Assembly: GCA_905250025.1 (NCBI GenBank)
Contig: CAJNOJ010000111.1
Location: forward strand, 251,793 to 315,792
Length of the DNA: 64,000 nucleotides
Reading direction: 5' to 3'
Source: Adineta ricciae
Lineage: Eukaryota; Rotifera; Eurotatoria; Adinetida; Adinetidae
A program made the translations under genes and the position numbers. This document shows positions 1-12,255 of the stretch, piece after piece (the first letter of the stretch is position 1; each line of letters starts with the position of its first letter). A model generated the notes under the pieces. That model was not told where the DNA came from, did no database searches, and worked only from the letters and a program-made list of their open reading frames with translations.

Positions 1-1
1 T

Positions 2-757
2 GTCTACGATGCTATTACACGTTCATGCGATATTATCAAACAATGGGTGGATAAATTTTGTTTATTCTATTCAATTCAAAACAATGAACGTGATCGATTA
101 TTTTCAAATTGTTTATTAGAACAAATTGTATTTCGAACAGCGACACGACTTGATGGTGATCGTGTTGTCCTATGTTCAGGTATTGTTGTACATAAAGTAC
201 AAATGAATTATTTATTAGGTGACGTCGCACAAAGTATCTATAATTATGGATCGACATTAAAAATGTTTAAAATTGATTCGATTATTGCCGCAACATTAGC
301 ATCGATTTTATTACTTGATCCGACAAATCCTGGTAAGAATTTAAAACATGAGAAGAACGAGATCGACATTGAGGGTTTAGATTACGTTTATCATCAAACA
401 CCATTTTCATCGACGATCAGTGAACTTTATCAGAAAATGAATGATTCATTAAAAGATTATTTGAAACAACAACATGAAGATAGTTCAGTCTACTTACAGC
501 TGTTGGAAAGACTTAATGACGCACGACATATCGCATTAGATCTACGAAAACGTCTGCTACTTCATCGACATACAATTGGACTCACAAATTCAATGAATAC
601 ATTACTCGACTTAATGTACGTTGACAAAGCCAAAAGTTCGAACTCATTTGTAATTTTGTGGTTTTTTGTTCTTTTCAGATTGGAATATAAACCATTGTCT
701 ACCGATTTGCATTCAACAGAAGATACATCAGCATTACCATTCGGTCAATATGATTGA
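2..757 (+). CDS. nuclear receptor-like ligand-binding domain, 3' end of gene (partial)
   Basis: The reading frame is open from the first bases of the window, so the gene starts upstream and no start codon is seen. Residues near the beginning resemble helices 3-5 of a nuclear receptor ligand-binding domain: an amphipathic stretch ending QWVDKFCLFYSIQNNERDRL, then a helix with EQIVFRTATRL. A later helical block (SSVYLQLLERLNDARHIALD) fits helices 9-10. A 63 bp intron at 616-678 (gtacgt...cttttcag) is recognised because splicing joins LDL to ILEYKPLSTD in phase; its length is a multiple of three, so the unspliced frame also stays open. The DNA-binding zinc fingers would lie outside the window. 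Nuclear receptors act as ligand-regulated transcription factors. The family call rests on pattern only, and the ligand or subfamily cannot be given. Confidence 0.6.
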   Translation, partial: VYDAITRSCDIIKQWVDKFCLFYSIQNNERDRLFSNCLLEQIVFRTATRLDGDRVVLCSGIVVHKVQMNYLLGDVAQSIYNYGSTLKMFKIDSIIAATLASILLLDPTNPGKNLKHEKNEIDIEGLDYVYHQTPFSSTISELYQKMNDSLKDYLKQQHEDSSVYLQLLERLNDARHIALDLRKRLLLHRHTIGLTNSMNTLLDLMYVDKAKSSNSFVILWFFVLFRLEYKPLSTDLHSTEDTSALPFGQYD

Positions 758-1317
758 AAGACGAATTTCTTTAGACAAGTATTAATTTAATCTTGAATTC
801 TCCTCACCGATATTCATCAGTAGTTATATTTAAGTCATCTGGATCACATTCTATTGTCTTCCAAAAAAACTCACTTCTACACCTATTTTTTTTATTGTCT
901 TTCGTTCCTTATCATTATTCTTGTACAGCACGAATCATAATTACGAGAAAAATCATGTTTGACAGATGAAAAACAAAGAAATGAAATCTGGTATTTTCTG
1001 CCTTCGGATTCTTTCGATCTTCCCAATACACATTCATTCTCTTATGTATAACATCATTTCTTAAAAGACTGATTTTGTTTCTTATGCTTGTATACAACCT
1101 TTGTGGTTTTCATTTCTTTTCCTACTGTTCTCTATCAGTTGCACAGAGATGTTTTTTTTTTCTCTCTTTTTTTTTCTACTAATTAACTATTATGCGCGAT
1201 GATATAATAAATTGAAGAACTTAACTAATAAGATCGTTTTTTGATTGAAAGATTAGTTGGATCAACTTTGAAAATTTATTTAATTAAAAATAACTAAGCA
1301 AGAAAAAAAAACTTAAC
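758..1317. other. intergenic, AT-rich
   Basis: 3' flanks of two convergent genes. Poly-T/poly-A tracts and no convincing open frame or RNA gene were seen. Confidence 0.5.
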
Positions 1318-1596
1318 CTATGGTTCGTTATTGCTCGACACTGGATTACAACGTGTTCGAGTCTGTGGCACGACGGAGCTGTATGGAGGTGGTAGATGGT
1401 CAATTGTAGATGCCCAAAATGCTTGAGGGTAATTAGATTGTAATTGATGAGGTTGAGCAACTACGAAAACATGCATTGGACACGGAAGAACTTGTTGACG
1501 AAGAAAATTCATTCGTATACGATAGATAATGATAAATATCGATGTAATTATAATCATCACAGTGGTCAATACAAAATAAGGTAAGAGAGAGCTCAT
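1318..1596 (-). CDS. small single-pass membrane protein with a PPPY motif
   Basis: A 92-residue frame from ATG to stop. Residues ~6-27 form one strongly hydrophobic helix (YFVLTTVMIIITSIFIIIYR) followed by an Arg-containing juxtamembrane stretch, so the C-terminal ~65 residues are probably cytosolic. The tail contains LPPPYSSV, a class I WW-domain ligand (PPxY) of the kind used to recruit Nedd4-type ubiquitin ligases. An in-frame TAG lies just before the ATG, embedded in ctctctag, which could also be a splice acceptor, so upstream exons (for example an extracellular Cys-rich domain as in Shisa-like proteins) cannot be excluded. No family is recognised with confidence. Role as a WW-domain adaptor is inference. 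Confidence 0.5.
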   Translation of the reverse strand: MSSLLPYFVLTTVMIIITSIFIIIYRIRMNFLRQQVLPCPMHVFVVAQPHQLQSNYPQAFWASTIDHLPPPYSSVVPQTRTRCNPVSSNNEP

Positions 1597-2285
1597 GTCC
1601 TAGAGAGTCTCAGGTTACTTGAATGTTGCAGAGAAAGTCGATGAATTCTTTACGTGAATGCAGCTAAAATGAGAATGAAGAGTAAGAAGACGGTGATTAT
1701 AGGTCGCTTTTTTCTATTTCATTTCAAATATTACAATGATAAAGAAAACTACATAATTATTTATGCACTCTGGCTTTTGCACATCCTCTTAACATGTAAG
1801 TTCTTTCAAAATAAATTCTCATTATCTAACGAGAAAGAAGAAATGAACATACTCATTTAATTCTTTTTCAAAATTTTCTATCTAAAGAATAATTTACTAT
1901 TTTTTGCTCGTTCCAATTTTAGATACGCTATAAATAAGTAATCTGACAAAAGTATAATAAGTTACAGATATTCATTAGGAGAAATTACTCCAATGTGCTA
2001 ACAAAAATAATAATCATCTCCTTCATTCAATGCAGCGAGACAATCGAATACGTTATCATACGTGGATTTTTGTTGTTTTAGAGTAAGAAAACTACTTAGT
2101 ATTGTAATTAGCTCTGTCGTTATGAAAGAATAGGTTGTACGCATGGCTGTGATATTTAATTAGTTGTTGCAATCAGAAAAAAAGAAGAAGATGAAGAAAA
2201 GCACATTTTCAATCTGATAAATAAAATCCCTGAAGATAAACTAAAACATATCGCCGCATTCTTGAAGAACCGGATTGAAGTATTG
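1597..2285. other. intergenic, AT-rich
   Basis: Upstream region of the small PPPY protein and 3' flank of the MAPKBP1-like gene. A 68-codon plus-strand frame at 1654-1860 has low-complexity composition and no recognisable domain, so it is not called a gene. Confidence 0.4.
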
Positions 2286-5200
2286 TTAATCATTAACAGC
2301 ATTGGAAGTTAAGTTTTGCTGTTGATGATCATTTGAGATTCGCGTATGAAGATCAGTAAAGATTTGTTCAATTGTTTGTTTTAACATTAAATCACGTTTA
2401 TCTGAACTTTGAGAAACCTTTTCAAAGACAAAAATTGGAGATAATCGGGAGCAAATCGTTGATATATTTACTGTCGAATAGAAGTTTTCCAATTCATTGA
2501 GACGTTTATGTAAGTCATCAACAAGATGACTGATTGCTGGCATACGGTGATCATTTGGATTCGATTCACTTGAATAGAAAAATAAAAGAGATGACATTTA
2601 CGAATATTATTTAAGTGCATACGCTTGTTTAGATTTAGTTGTATCGACCTGTGGATTGTCTGAAACGGAAAAACTTCGTCGTATTGGCATTTCATTTAGA
2701 TTATTGATTAGTTCATTTGTTATCTCTAATGAATCGGAGCTTTCCATCGATGAAGTACTCGTCGAATGTTTTTTGGGCGATGACGACGGAGCATCTTGTA
2801 GTAGTAAAGGCTTTAAACCAAGAACAACCGTTCGGTAGAAACAATCTTGTGCCCATTTTGGCATGAGATCATTCGATGATGTATCTAGGGTAGGTAATGG
2901 TAAAACAGTTTCTTGTAGTGAAGGCGAAAGATGCCGTTTTGGTTTCGTTGGAGATGATGCATTGGACGATGAAGAGGAAGTTGTGGATAGTTGAACATTG
3001 GCTGGTGTTGGAAGATTAGGCGGACGCCGGGAAACGAAAGCAACTTTCGTTCGACGTGTTGGTAATGGCTTAGGTGGTTCAGTGTTGACAGCTATCGTGA
3101 CTGCCATATCATCAATAAGATTTTGTGATGAACGAGATTTGATCATAGGTTTTGCTGATGATGAACGAGTATCGTATGACACAACTGATGGAACGCAGCG
3201 CGTTCGAGAAGAAGAAACCGCTAATGATGTATTTGACGACGAGGAGAGCAGTGCAGCGGATGAATGAATAATAGAAGAGGTTGAACTGTCACGCAGTTTA
3301 TTCATTGAACTCGATGTATGAGCAGCATAGGATGGTAACTGAGAATTCGAGGACGAAGACGATGTTCCTGTTGTATCACCAGTGCTATCGAGAAGTGAAA
3401 GGCATGGTCCGCGATAGCGGTCTTCTGAACGTGTCCGGAGAGCTAGAACACAACAGGACAGGTTTCGATGATTTCGTCACACTCGGTGATACTTACTGCG
3501 AGCATCTCGTCTTAGATATGCTCTTGTCGGGGTTACTTTAATTTCGCTTGCTGTCGTCGCACTTGATTGTGATCGAGCATATTTGCTGTGACGGGTAGTT
3601 GTTTGTGTCGATAGAGTCACTGAGTTATCAGTTTGAAGTGTATCAAGCGATGTTGTCGATGTATCAGGTGCTCTGAGAAATAGAGTAGATCGATTAGATA
3701 TTGCTGTTGTTTTTCCTTTCTTACAGTGTATCTTTGGAAACAGAACGAAAACGAGATGAAACACTCTTTCGTCGTTTTAGTGCGCACGATGACACAAGTC
3801 CTTCATTAACTAATGTGTTGCTGGTCACATTTTCATGATCGTAGTTTTCGGCAAAGAATGAATTCATTTTACTAGATGTATTATCCGTTGTCGTTGAGAA
3901 TGTTCGATCAGCATCTGAAATGTGGAAAGAGATTAATAAGAGAATTCTTTTCTTAGGAAGAAAAGCGAACCATCGTCGAGGAAAACTGATTCCTCGTCTT
4001 GAGAACTAATCGAATGGAAAACTTTATTGGGTGATCTAAATACATTTGTTATCGAAAGGAAAAGATTCGAAAAAAGTAAGATGTTGTTTACTGTTCAGAA
4101 ATGATATCAGATAGTTTTGCTCGCATAAGTTTTGATTCGAATGGCTAAAAAAAGGAGAAATGTGTTGAATGTACGAAATTTGGTTTGGAAATGAATACAG
4201 ACAGATGAGCCTGTTTCCGTCGTTCCCCAGACACTTCGCGAATGTTTCAATTTTCCTTGGCGATCTTCAGAAACACTGAATGACTAAAATTAATGTAATA
4301 TATTCAGCCGTCAAACTTAACCACAAAATCAAGGACAATCTTACTTGTGAAATAGATTCATCGACATCAGTTCTATAGACAAAAAAGAAGACGTATATCT
4401 AAGTAGTTAGTTCTACTTAATGAATGATCGTTTTTAATATACATACGCTTCTAAATCGATGGATTTTGTTAATGAAATTGGCTGAGTTCGATATGTTGTC
4501 GGCACAACTGCTAAATCGGCTGTATTCCAAACGAAAACACAACTAAAATTTACATTAGAGATCCAATGAATTGAAAGCTTTTCATCCTTGTTGTATTACC
4601 TATCACCCGAAATTGTGAATAAGTGGCGACCGTCTTGACTAAATTTCAAATCAGTAACAATTTCACTATGTCCACAAAGTGTTGCAATACATTCCGAAGT
4701 AATAGTATCCCAAATATAAACATATTTATTTGAACATGATGTTGCTAAATATCTTCCTGATGTGTCCACGTCGATTTTGATCAAATAACCTGTATCATCA
4801 CCCACTGTTCCTTTACGCGTTCGAACGCGTTTACCATCTTGTAAATTATAAACTCTAAAAGGACCAATCAATCATGTTGTTCCCTTTTGTGTCGATGAAT
4901 CCTTTACCTGATCATTCGATCTTGACAAGCGGTATTAACGAGTTCACGTGAGTGATCAATAGCTAAATCATAGAAGGTTTGCTTTTCAACAATATTATTC
5001 GAGCGTATGAATTGATATTTGCCATTATCATTCTAAATTTGGCAAGAAATCGATTATAGGAAAGCAAACGTTCCTTACAAAACTAACATACTTTTAACAC
5101 TGAACGAAATATTAAAGATTTATCTGCACTGCACGATATCAATTGTAATGTTGAAGTTATCGATGAATACGTGAATCGTACAGCTGTTATAGCTGCTGAA

Positions 5201-8200
5201 TGATCATCCAAAGTTGCCACGAGTTGGTAATCTTTGGTGACATCGAATAGATGTACAAAACGATCACGACTACTGGATGCCAGAAATGTTGTACCTCGAT
5301 TTTTATGAAAAAAGAAAATACGATCATCTTTCCAATTCGTATATCAAGTCAGCATACCTATATCCGTTGAACGACTATAGTCAACACTAAGTACTTCACT
5401 ATCATGTGCTTCGATAAGTGCACTTTGCTGAAAAGTTTCAGTGTTAAATATTCGAATATTTCCATTTCGATCGCCAATCGCCATCGATAAACCATCGGGA
5501 TTCATTTTCATACAACGGCCACCAGTTTTAGGTACAAATTCAGGTCGCTCTGAATTTCATTCAAAAAAGATTCTATTATATTCAATTACGCAGCAAATCT
5601 TACCTTGAGTTGATTGAGTATCACATAGTTTCGTATGATCATCATCTAAATAGACAATTTTCAGCAATTGTCTACTGAATATATTCGATGTTGCACTGGA
5701 TGAACTCGTGTATGAATCCGTATCATTATGATTCAATGTCCAAAATCGAACTGAATTATCTGATGAACACGTTATACAAGACAACTGACGAAGAATCGCT
5801 GGCGACGTCGCTGTCTTTGAATAAGTCTAACAAAACACGTTTGGTTTTTGCAAAAATCAACTCGAAAGTTCAGCTTTTTTACTTCAATTCCCCATCCGCA
5901 CCCTGAATGATACATATGCGAATCACGTTTTTTTACCGATCGCTCATTGCGAATATCCCATATGTAAAAACTATGGTCATTATAAAAACATGTTAACTAC
6001 AAATAAACAGAACAGACTGATTTTCATTAGACCAGTAATGTAGACGAACCACTGATTTATCTTCATCCAAACAAACAGCAATCGTATCAGGAAAGGATGT
6101 GTTTTGTTGCTGTTGCGGATAGGTTATTTGACTGGAAAGATCAAATCGAAAAATTACATAGATGCGCATAAACAAATTTATGCAACGTACTCTACTGATG
6201 TAATAAAAGCAATGTCAACACCCAAGTAATGCGGCAAAGGAATAGACATAATATAATCAAGAGTTTGTGGTGAAAAGACATAAACAGCACCTTTCATACA
6301 CCCGATAACTAGATATAAATCACCAATCGCTAAACAATTCGTTTTTTCCTAATACATATATAAAACACGATCGAATTTTCTTTTGCTCAAGTTGATTTTC
6401 TACCTGAAGATCACGTTCACCACACATTTGTCTATGTTCATCAAATTGGCAAATCAGTCCATTGGCTGTTATCACATAGGTCATTCCAGCACAGTCACCA
6501 CGTCCACAAACTACGTCTGTAAATAAATTATCTTTTCGTTCAGCTAAGATCGCGTAACGACCACGTAAAGGAACAACTTCCATCTAAAAATTTACAAAGA
6601 CTTTGCTGATCGTATCCGTTAAAATGAGAGACTTACTGATGATGTGGAAATCAAATACCAAAACTTGACATGGCGATTACCAACCGTAACGAAATAACTT
6701 CCATCTTCAGCAAAAGCGATTCGACGAACCTGAATTTCATGACAAAAACGAGCCAATGGTGTCGACTAAATTTATTGGACGTAAAGTGATCTTACTGCGC
6801 ATGTACATTTGTTTGATGCGAGCTTTTTCTTGTCTTTCCAATTCCATACATAGATATTTCCATCATGCACCGATCCAATCGAAACAAGACGATCAACATT
6901 TGGCGAAAAACACTACGATTATTAAAGAAAAATATTGCCTGATCCACTATCGATCTTGATACTTAAGAGAATTGAGTTAATCTCAACAATGGATTCATCT
7001 ATTCTTTTCATACGCTATATGGCATTGAGCATCTCTACTGGCTGATTCATGTCATAATCGCATTAGGTTCTTCGAGTAAATCTAACTTACCACACAATCA
7101 ATAGCAAACTTATGATCACCCAATTCGATACAACTCGTTCGATCACCATGTAAATCCCAAATGCGTACTTTAGGATCATGACCACACTAGAAAATATTCG
7201 AATATTTAGAAGAGAAACCGAAATGACCTAGTTCCTTTAACCTACTTCGCCTGTTGCTAAATAGCGACCGTCAGGTGAAAGTGACAACGATGTGATTGCT
7301 TTTCGAGCTGTACTAATAATAAACTCTTGCTTTTGTGTATGAAGATCATATAAAACAATAGTTGAACTACAAAAAAAACAATATCGAAATCTTTTCTTTG
7401 TGTCCAGTAATCAATGTCAAGTTCATACCCAGCAGCATACGCTACTGTGGACCGATCTTGACTAACAACTGAATTCGATGTTGAGGTAAATCCAAGGACA
7501 TGTTCGAGATTAATTTGAAACTGAAAGAAATCGACTTTTTCATTGAAAAGTGCTTTGATAGAGAATTTACTCGAGATATATTAGACGTAACATCCGCTCG
7601 TTGAGTTTTACGTTTAAGTGCAGAATACGATGTCATAGTAGAAGAGCTAGTTGGTCGACGACGACTTACATAAAGTGGGGAAGAAGAATGAGTATTTTGT
7701 GTTAATAGGGCGAGATTCCCAGATGTAGAAATAGGTGTGGAATGTTGGTGACATTCACTGGCTCGTTTAATATGCAACCGATTTTCGTCTAAATTATTCA
7801 ACAAAACGAATTAATAAATAATCACTTCAAAACAAAGTAGAAATTTCTGAAACAAAAGCTTTCATCTGACCACTGCTTCAAAATCGTCGACAGAGAAAAA
7901 AAGAAGGGAAGGAAAGAAACAGCTGTCTAGCAAACTTATAACAACAGAAACAGCATTATCCTTGAAACTTAGTTGATGATAGTGTTTCAGATAAAACCTA
8001 CACGACCATGTGAAAACTAACGTGCTTGTACAAATACACACACACGCACACTTCTAGTAATGATTATACTCGAGTATTTAATCTTTCTTCATCTGCTATT
8101 TCACCTTCATTCGACTGAGAATAGAACAGTGTGGTAATGACAGTATTATTGACAATGAACAGGTACAAAGAAACGACGAAAAGAGCAACTACAGTCGAGT

Positions 8201-9243
8201 TATAACATCACCTCTAATTGCAAAGTTATTATTATGGTCGATAGCGATCTCTACATCAAAATAATTAAGCATAGTCGTTCCACTGAATATTGATACTGTG
8301 GCGATGACCTATTTTGATTTCTATCTATTTTTAGTTGGAGAAAAGAAAAAGAAATAGAAACAGATATAGAAGGACGCATTGAATAGATTTAAACAAACAA
8401 TTAGAAATGATACACCGAGAGCTAAACTACCGTTTTTTGTGATTGAATTTTTAATTAATCGTTTGACTTTGGCTGATTTGTTTAGTTTTAATGTCGACGA
8501 CCTTGTTGCTAATCGATAATGATACGACGATGGTGATGATGATGATGATGATGATACTGACTGATGACGAGTTTCATGTTTTTTATGATGCATCGAGCGG
8601 CAATAGCGACAAGTATAACATGTGAAGAGAATACAACAATCAGAAAGACATAGAGTGCAAGAGAGGAGAAAAAGAAGAAGGCGAACTGAAGAACTAGATA
8701 GCCAGACTAACACTCTCTATGTATACAGATGTTAGTACTGCTAAATTAATTCGAATATATGTGTGTGTACAGAAAGAAAAAAAAGAAAGAAAACATCACA
8801 TGCGAAGTGAACTGATTGTTTTATGCACGCGAGTATTGAATAACACATTTGAAGTATTTATAGTTGTCGGATCGTAAATTGAGCTTTCCTGCTTTTTCTC
8901 TTATATGGATGAAATGATGAAAGGTATGCATTCAGTCAATACTCGAAGCATCATATCGATTAATTATATAAATATGTGAAAAAATCAAAACCGAACTATT
9001 CTTTTCTCTAAAAGTGATATAGTTTAATTTCATCAGCTGTCAAATAAATCATCATCATCAATGTAATCAGATGTTTAGGTTATTTTGCATCGAGAGAACT
9101 CGTTAAAAGAAGATGGATTGACACTTACCCAAGGATCGATGCATAAGTCCAGTAGCATCATTGAAATTATATGAAGAAAATGAAATCGGTGGCCGATTGG
9201 GAAGATAGCGAGGAGACGATGATCTATTAGCAGCTGTCGTCAT
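2286..9243 (-). CDS. MAPKBP1: MAPKBP1/WDR62-type WD40 scaffold protein, many exons
   Basis: A long WD40 protein split into more than 20 short exons. Exon 1 (9243 down to ~9130) starts [19 protein letters not shown]; exon 2 is 7571-7788; the WD40 region runs ~7550-4500. Diagnostic segments of this family are visible: [12 protein letters not shown], then [23 protein letters not shown], a VRIWDLHGD blade, [37 protein letters not shown], and [18 protein letters not shown] followed by [19 protein letters not shown]. The C-terminal ~700 codons are Ser/Thr-rich and probably disordered, ending in a helical segment ([16 protein letters not shown]), which matches the dimerisation end of WDR62/MAPKBP1. 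Introns at 3443-3496 (54 bp), 3673-3724 (52 bp) and 2569-2622 (54 bp) keep phase. Family members bind JNK/MAPK and act at the centrosome or spindle pole. Intron 1 is unusually long (~1.3 kb). Which paralogue (MAPKBP1 or WDR62) cannot be decided; invertebrates usually have one. Confidence 0.88.
8321..8713 (-). CDS. hypothetical two-helix membrane protein inside intron 1 of the WD40 gene
   Basis: A 130-codon frame on the same strand as the host gene, within its long first intron. It shows two hydrophobic segments, one near the N-terminus ([19 protein letters not shown]) and one near the C-terminus ([20 protein letters not shown]), separated by a Cys/His-rich turn, a Ser run encoded by a GAT/TGA-type microsatellite, and a Lys-rich stretch ([10 protein letters not shown]). 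The simple-repeat content warns that part of the frame is low complexity. No family is recognised. It may be a nested gene, one or two exons of an isoform, or chance. Confidence 0.25.
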   Translation of the reverse strand: MLVWLSSSSVRLLLFLLSCTLCLSDCCILFTCYTCRYCRSMHHKKHETRHQSVSSSSSSSPSSYHYRLATRSSTLKLNKSAKVKRLIKNSITKNGSLALGVSFLIVCLNLFNASFYICFYFFFFSPTKNR

Positions 9244-11184
9244 ATTTTTGCATTAAGACAAAAAGTCAAGAAAAACCATAGACGTTTTCTTTACCAGCTG
9301 ATACGTTTTTCTTTGTACGTGTATGTACTTCTATCGTTTGGTCGGTATGGAGTAATTGTGTGAAGATATCGTTACCATTATGTACCTTTTTCCTTCCCTT
9401 TCGCTTTTTTTCTACGTCTTCTTCGTTTTTTTTTTTGTTCACCGTCAATATTATTATTGCTGTGAAGCGGTGATGTATGATGAACGTATATAAATATACG
9501 TACGTATGTATTCTTTCTTTATATGACTCGATGTTATTCAGGGATTTACGTTATATATTCATTCGAGGAAATAATTTTGTTATGTGTACAAGCGAATGAT
9601 ATCTATACTCTATCTTCTGTCGTTGACTACGCATAGAGAATGTGAAAGGAGTAAAAAAAACGAAACAGTACGATCAATCTGAAGATTAACTTCAACATTC
9701 ACTTGTAATTATTACATGTATGTCTTGACAGTATTCACTACCATTTCTGTTTACAAAAAACCGTTAGTAAAGATCATTTCGAGACGTAGTATGTTGCTGT
9801 GCTGTTTAGACGCACCAATTATTTGATAGGAAAATTCTTGTAACTACGAAGTTGTGAAATATACGTGATAAGTGAAATATACAACAATGGTCGACAGTTC
9901 TATACATAGTTTCTTATTCTTGTTCAAAAGGAAGCTTAATATGAAAGAAGAGAAAAAAAACCTTCTTCTTTGCAACCTGTCAAATCATATTAAAATTTGG
10001 CAATTGCACTGAAATCATCGAAATAAAAACTGATGACATACAAGAATGACAGACTTGATTAAAATAGTGCAATCATAATTTCCATGCATTCAGACTGATT
10101 ATTATACTTACAAACAGGTTACTAATAATATCCGATGCATACTGAATAATGTAAGAAAAATCCGACACAAATGATGCATAGATTCGTACGAAAAACTTGT
10201 TTTATTGACGTGTTCTTCCAAGTAAAACAAACTTTCGATGCAATTAATATTATCTTATCTATTGACAATAAAATAGGTGTCGGTCTACTGACTATACAAA
10301 GTTTTTTTTTCAGGGATACGCGGTATACAGTTCGATGTATCTGACTAATTCAATTTGAAATATCGATAGGAATCTCTTCATTGTCATTAGAAAAAATATG
10401 CAACTTCTCATTGTTTTTCCTAAACATTGATCTTAGTTTTAATCAAAGAAGTTCAATCGATTAGATCGTTAATTACCATCATTCGTATTTTATGTCTTAT
10501 ATTCGTTCTCGTCGGTCGAACAATAAAAGAATTTACTACTTGAAACTTTGATTAATCATGTGGGTAAAGCAATAAATTGATAGGCATTTTATTACTTTTA
10601 CCTGCGCGAAGAATGAATATGTTTTCAGAATGATCTATGAAAAGCAATGCATTCGAGAGATTTTCTTTGAGAATTAGTGAAATACTTGTTAAGTGCCCGA
10701 TCGAATCTAATACAATTACTTGTAAAACGTTGCTTCATCAGTTGATTACTTCTTCTAAGAAGCAGAAAAACACCGGCGTATCGCGAAAGTGCACACAGTC
10801 AGTGGACAAAAGAATAAATATTGACAGCTTGAATGCAGCTGTTTGCTTTACTATGTTATTTTTTTTTCCTTCGCTCGTTTTTCTTTTTCGATCGTAAATT
10901 ACAAAGCGAAAGAAAATTAAAATAATCATAAAATAATATTACGAGACCTAAGAGGTGTCTATTACACAAGTATTTTCGTTATTTGAAAGTATTGATCTTT
11001 CCAAGGTCGACAACCGTGTTTCGCATTTCGTACAAATCTAAGTAATACTGAAACACGTTTGGTGCAAAGAAATGCTTCCATCACGAATGTCCTCTCAATC
11101 AAATAAAAATCTCCCGCAGAGGTAAATAGTCATCCGCTTATGATTACCTGTTTTGCTTGATTTTCGTTTAGAAAATTTGTTCGC
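9244..11184. other. intergenic region between divergent genes
   Basis: Shared upstream region of the minus-strand WD40 gene and the plus-strand WrbA-like gene, so it should contain both promoters. No clear coding frame or RNA gene. A likely 5' UTR intron of the WrbA gene is at 11122-11171 (50 bp, ggtaaatag...tcgtttag). A plus-strand frame at 10637-10897 has no recognisable domain. Confidence 0.45.
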
Positions 11185-12042
11185 ATGTCACAACTTCCCG
11201 AATCTCATTCTGATAAAATACTATTAGCACCGCCTATCGGTAGTACTGCTGTAAGATTAATAAAAAGTAGTGAAATGAATTCTGATAATTGTTCGTTATA
11301 TTTTCATAGCGTCGTCCTATGGTTTTTGTAATCTACTATTCTATGTATGGTCATGTAGCGAAATTAGCATCGATGATTCGGGTGGGTGTCGAACGTGCGG
11401 GTTGTAATTGTCGCGTCTTTCAAGTAGCGGAAACGTTGTCGACTGAAGTTCTGACAAAAATGCATGTTCCATCGAAAAACCAAGAGATACCAATTATAAC
11501 TCCGACGCAATTGTTAGAAGCTGATGGATTTTTATTTGGTATGCCGACGCGTTTTGGCACAGCACCTACTCAAATGAAAGCATTTTTCGACGCATGTGGC
11601 GCTCATTGGCTTTCCGATGCATTGAGTAGCAAGCCGGTAAGTTGTTTTTTTCCTGGAAGATCTTGACTTAGAGATGAGAATTGATTTGAAATGATTCTAG
11701 GCTGGTGTATTTTTTTCCACAGCGACCTTAGGCGGTGGTCAAGAAACAACTGCACTTTCATGTGTACCCTTTTTTACACACCTTGGTATGATTTTTGTGC
11801 CGCTCGGCTATAAAAATAAATTACTAATGAATATGGATGAGATTCACGGCGGATCACCTTATGGTTTGTTTCGTATTTCAGTTATTCAATTTTCGATGTG
11901 TTGTTATTAAAATTCTATTGCAGGCGCTGGAACATTAGCAGGCGCACAAGGTGAACGTCATCCTTCGGAATTAGAATTGCAAATTGCACAAACACAAGGA
12001 ATCGAGTTCGGTAAACTCGTTCTAAAATTAGTATCCGCGTGA
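11185..12042 (+). CDS. WrbA-family NAD(P)H:quinone oxidoreductase (flavodoxin-like), four coding exons
   Basis: ATG at 11185; introns 11251-11309 (59 bp), 11637-11700 (64 bp) and 11864-11923 (60 bp) all keep phase; stop TGA at 12040. The flavodoxin fold is clear: VIYYSMYGHVAKLA is the phosphate-binding loop for FMN, DGFLFGMPTRFGTAPTQMK is the conserved WrbA loop, and exon 3 carries STATLGGGQETT, the typical second FMN-contact loop, followed by PLGYKN and EIHGGSPYGAGTLAGAQGER, a WrbA signature. Length (~200 residues) matches the family. It should reduce quinones by two electrons and so protect against oxidative stress in the cytosol. WrbA proteins are common in bacteria, fungi and plants and rare in animals, so the gene may have been acquired, but its introns show it is a resident nuclear gene. 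Confidence 0.9.
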
Positions 12043-12255
12043 CCGAAATTGGCATAAACCTTTTCCATGTTTAAATATATATAGCAGTTTACAGAGATAT
12101 GAAGTCAAGAAAGAAATACTGATTTTTTGCTTTTTTTGCGTTCAAAACCGATATGAATTTTTAATATGAGTTATTTTCATGCTAAGAAAACATAGAAAAA
12201 AAATTTTACACATGTATGTTATAAAACTATGTCACATAAATACAGTTCATCGTAA

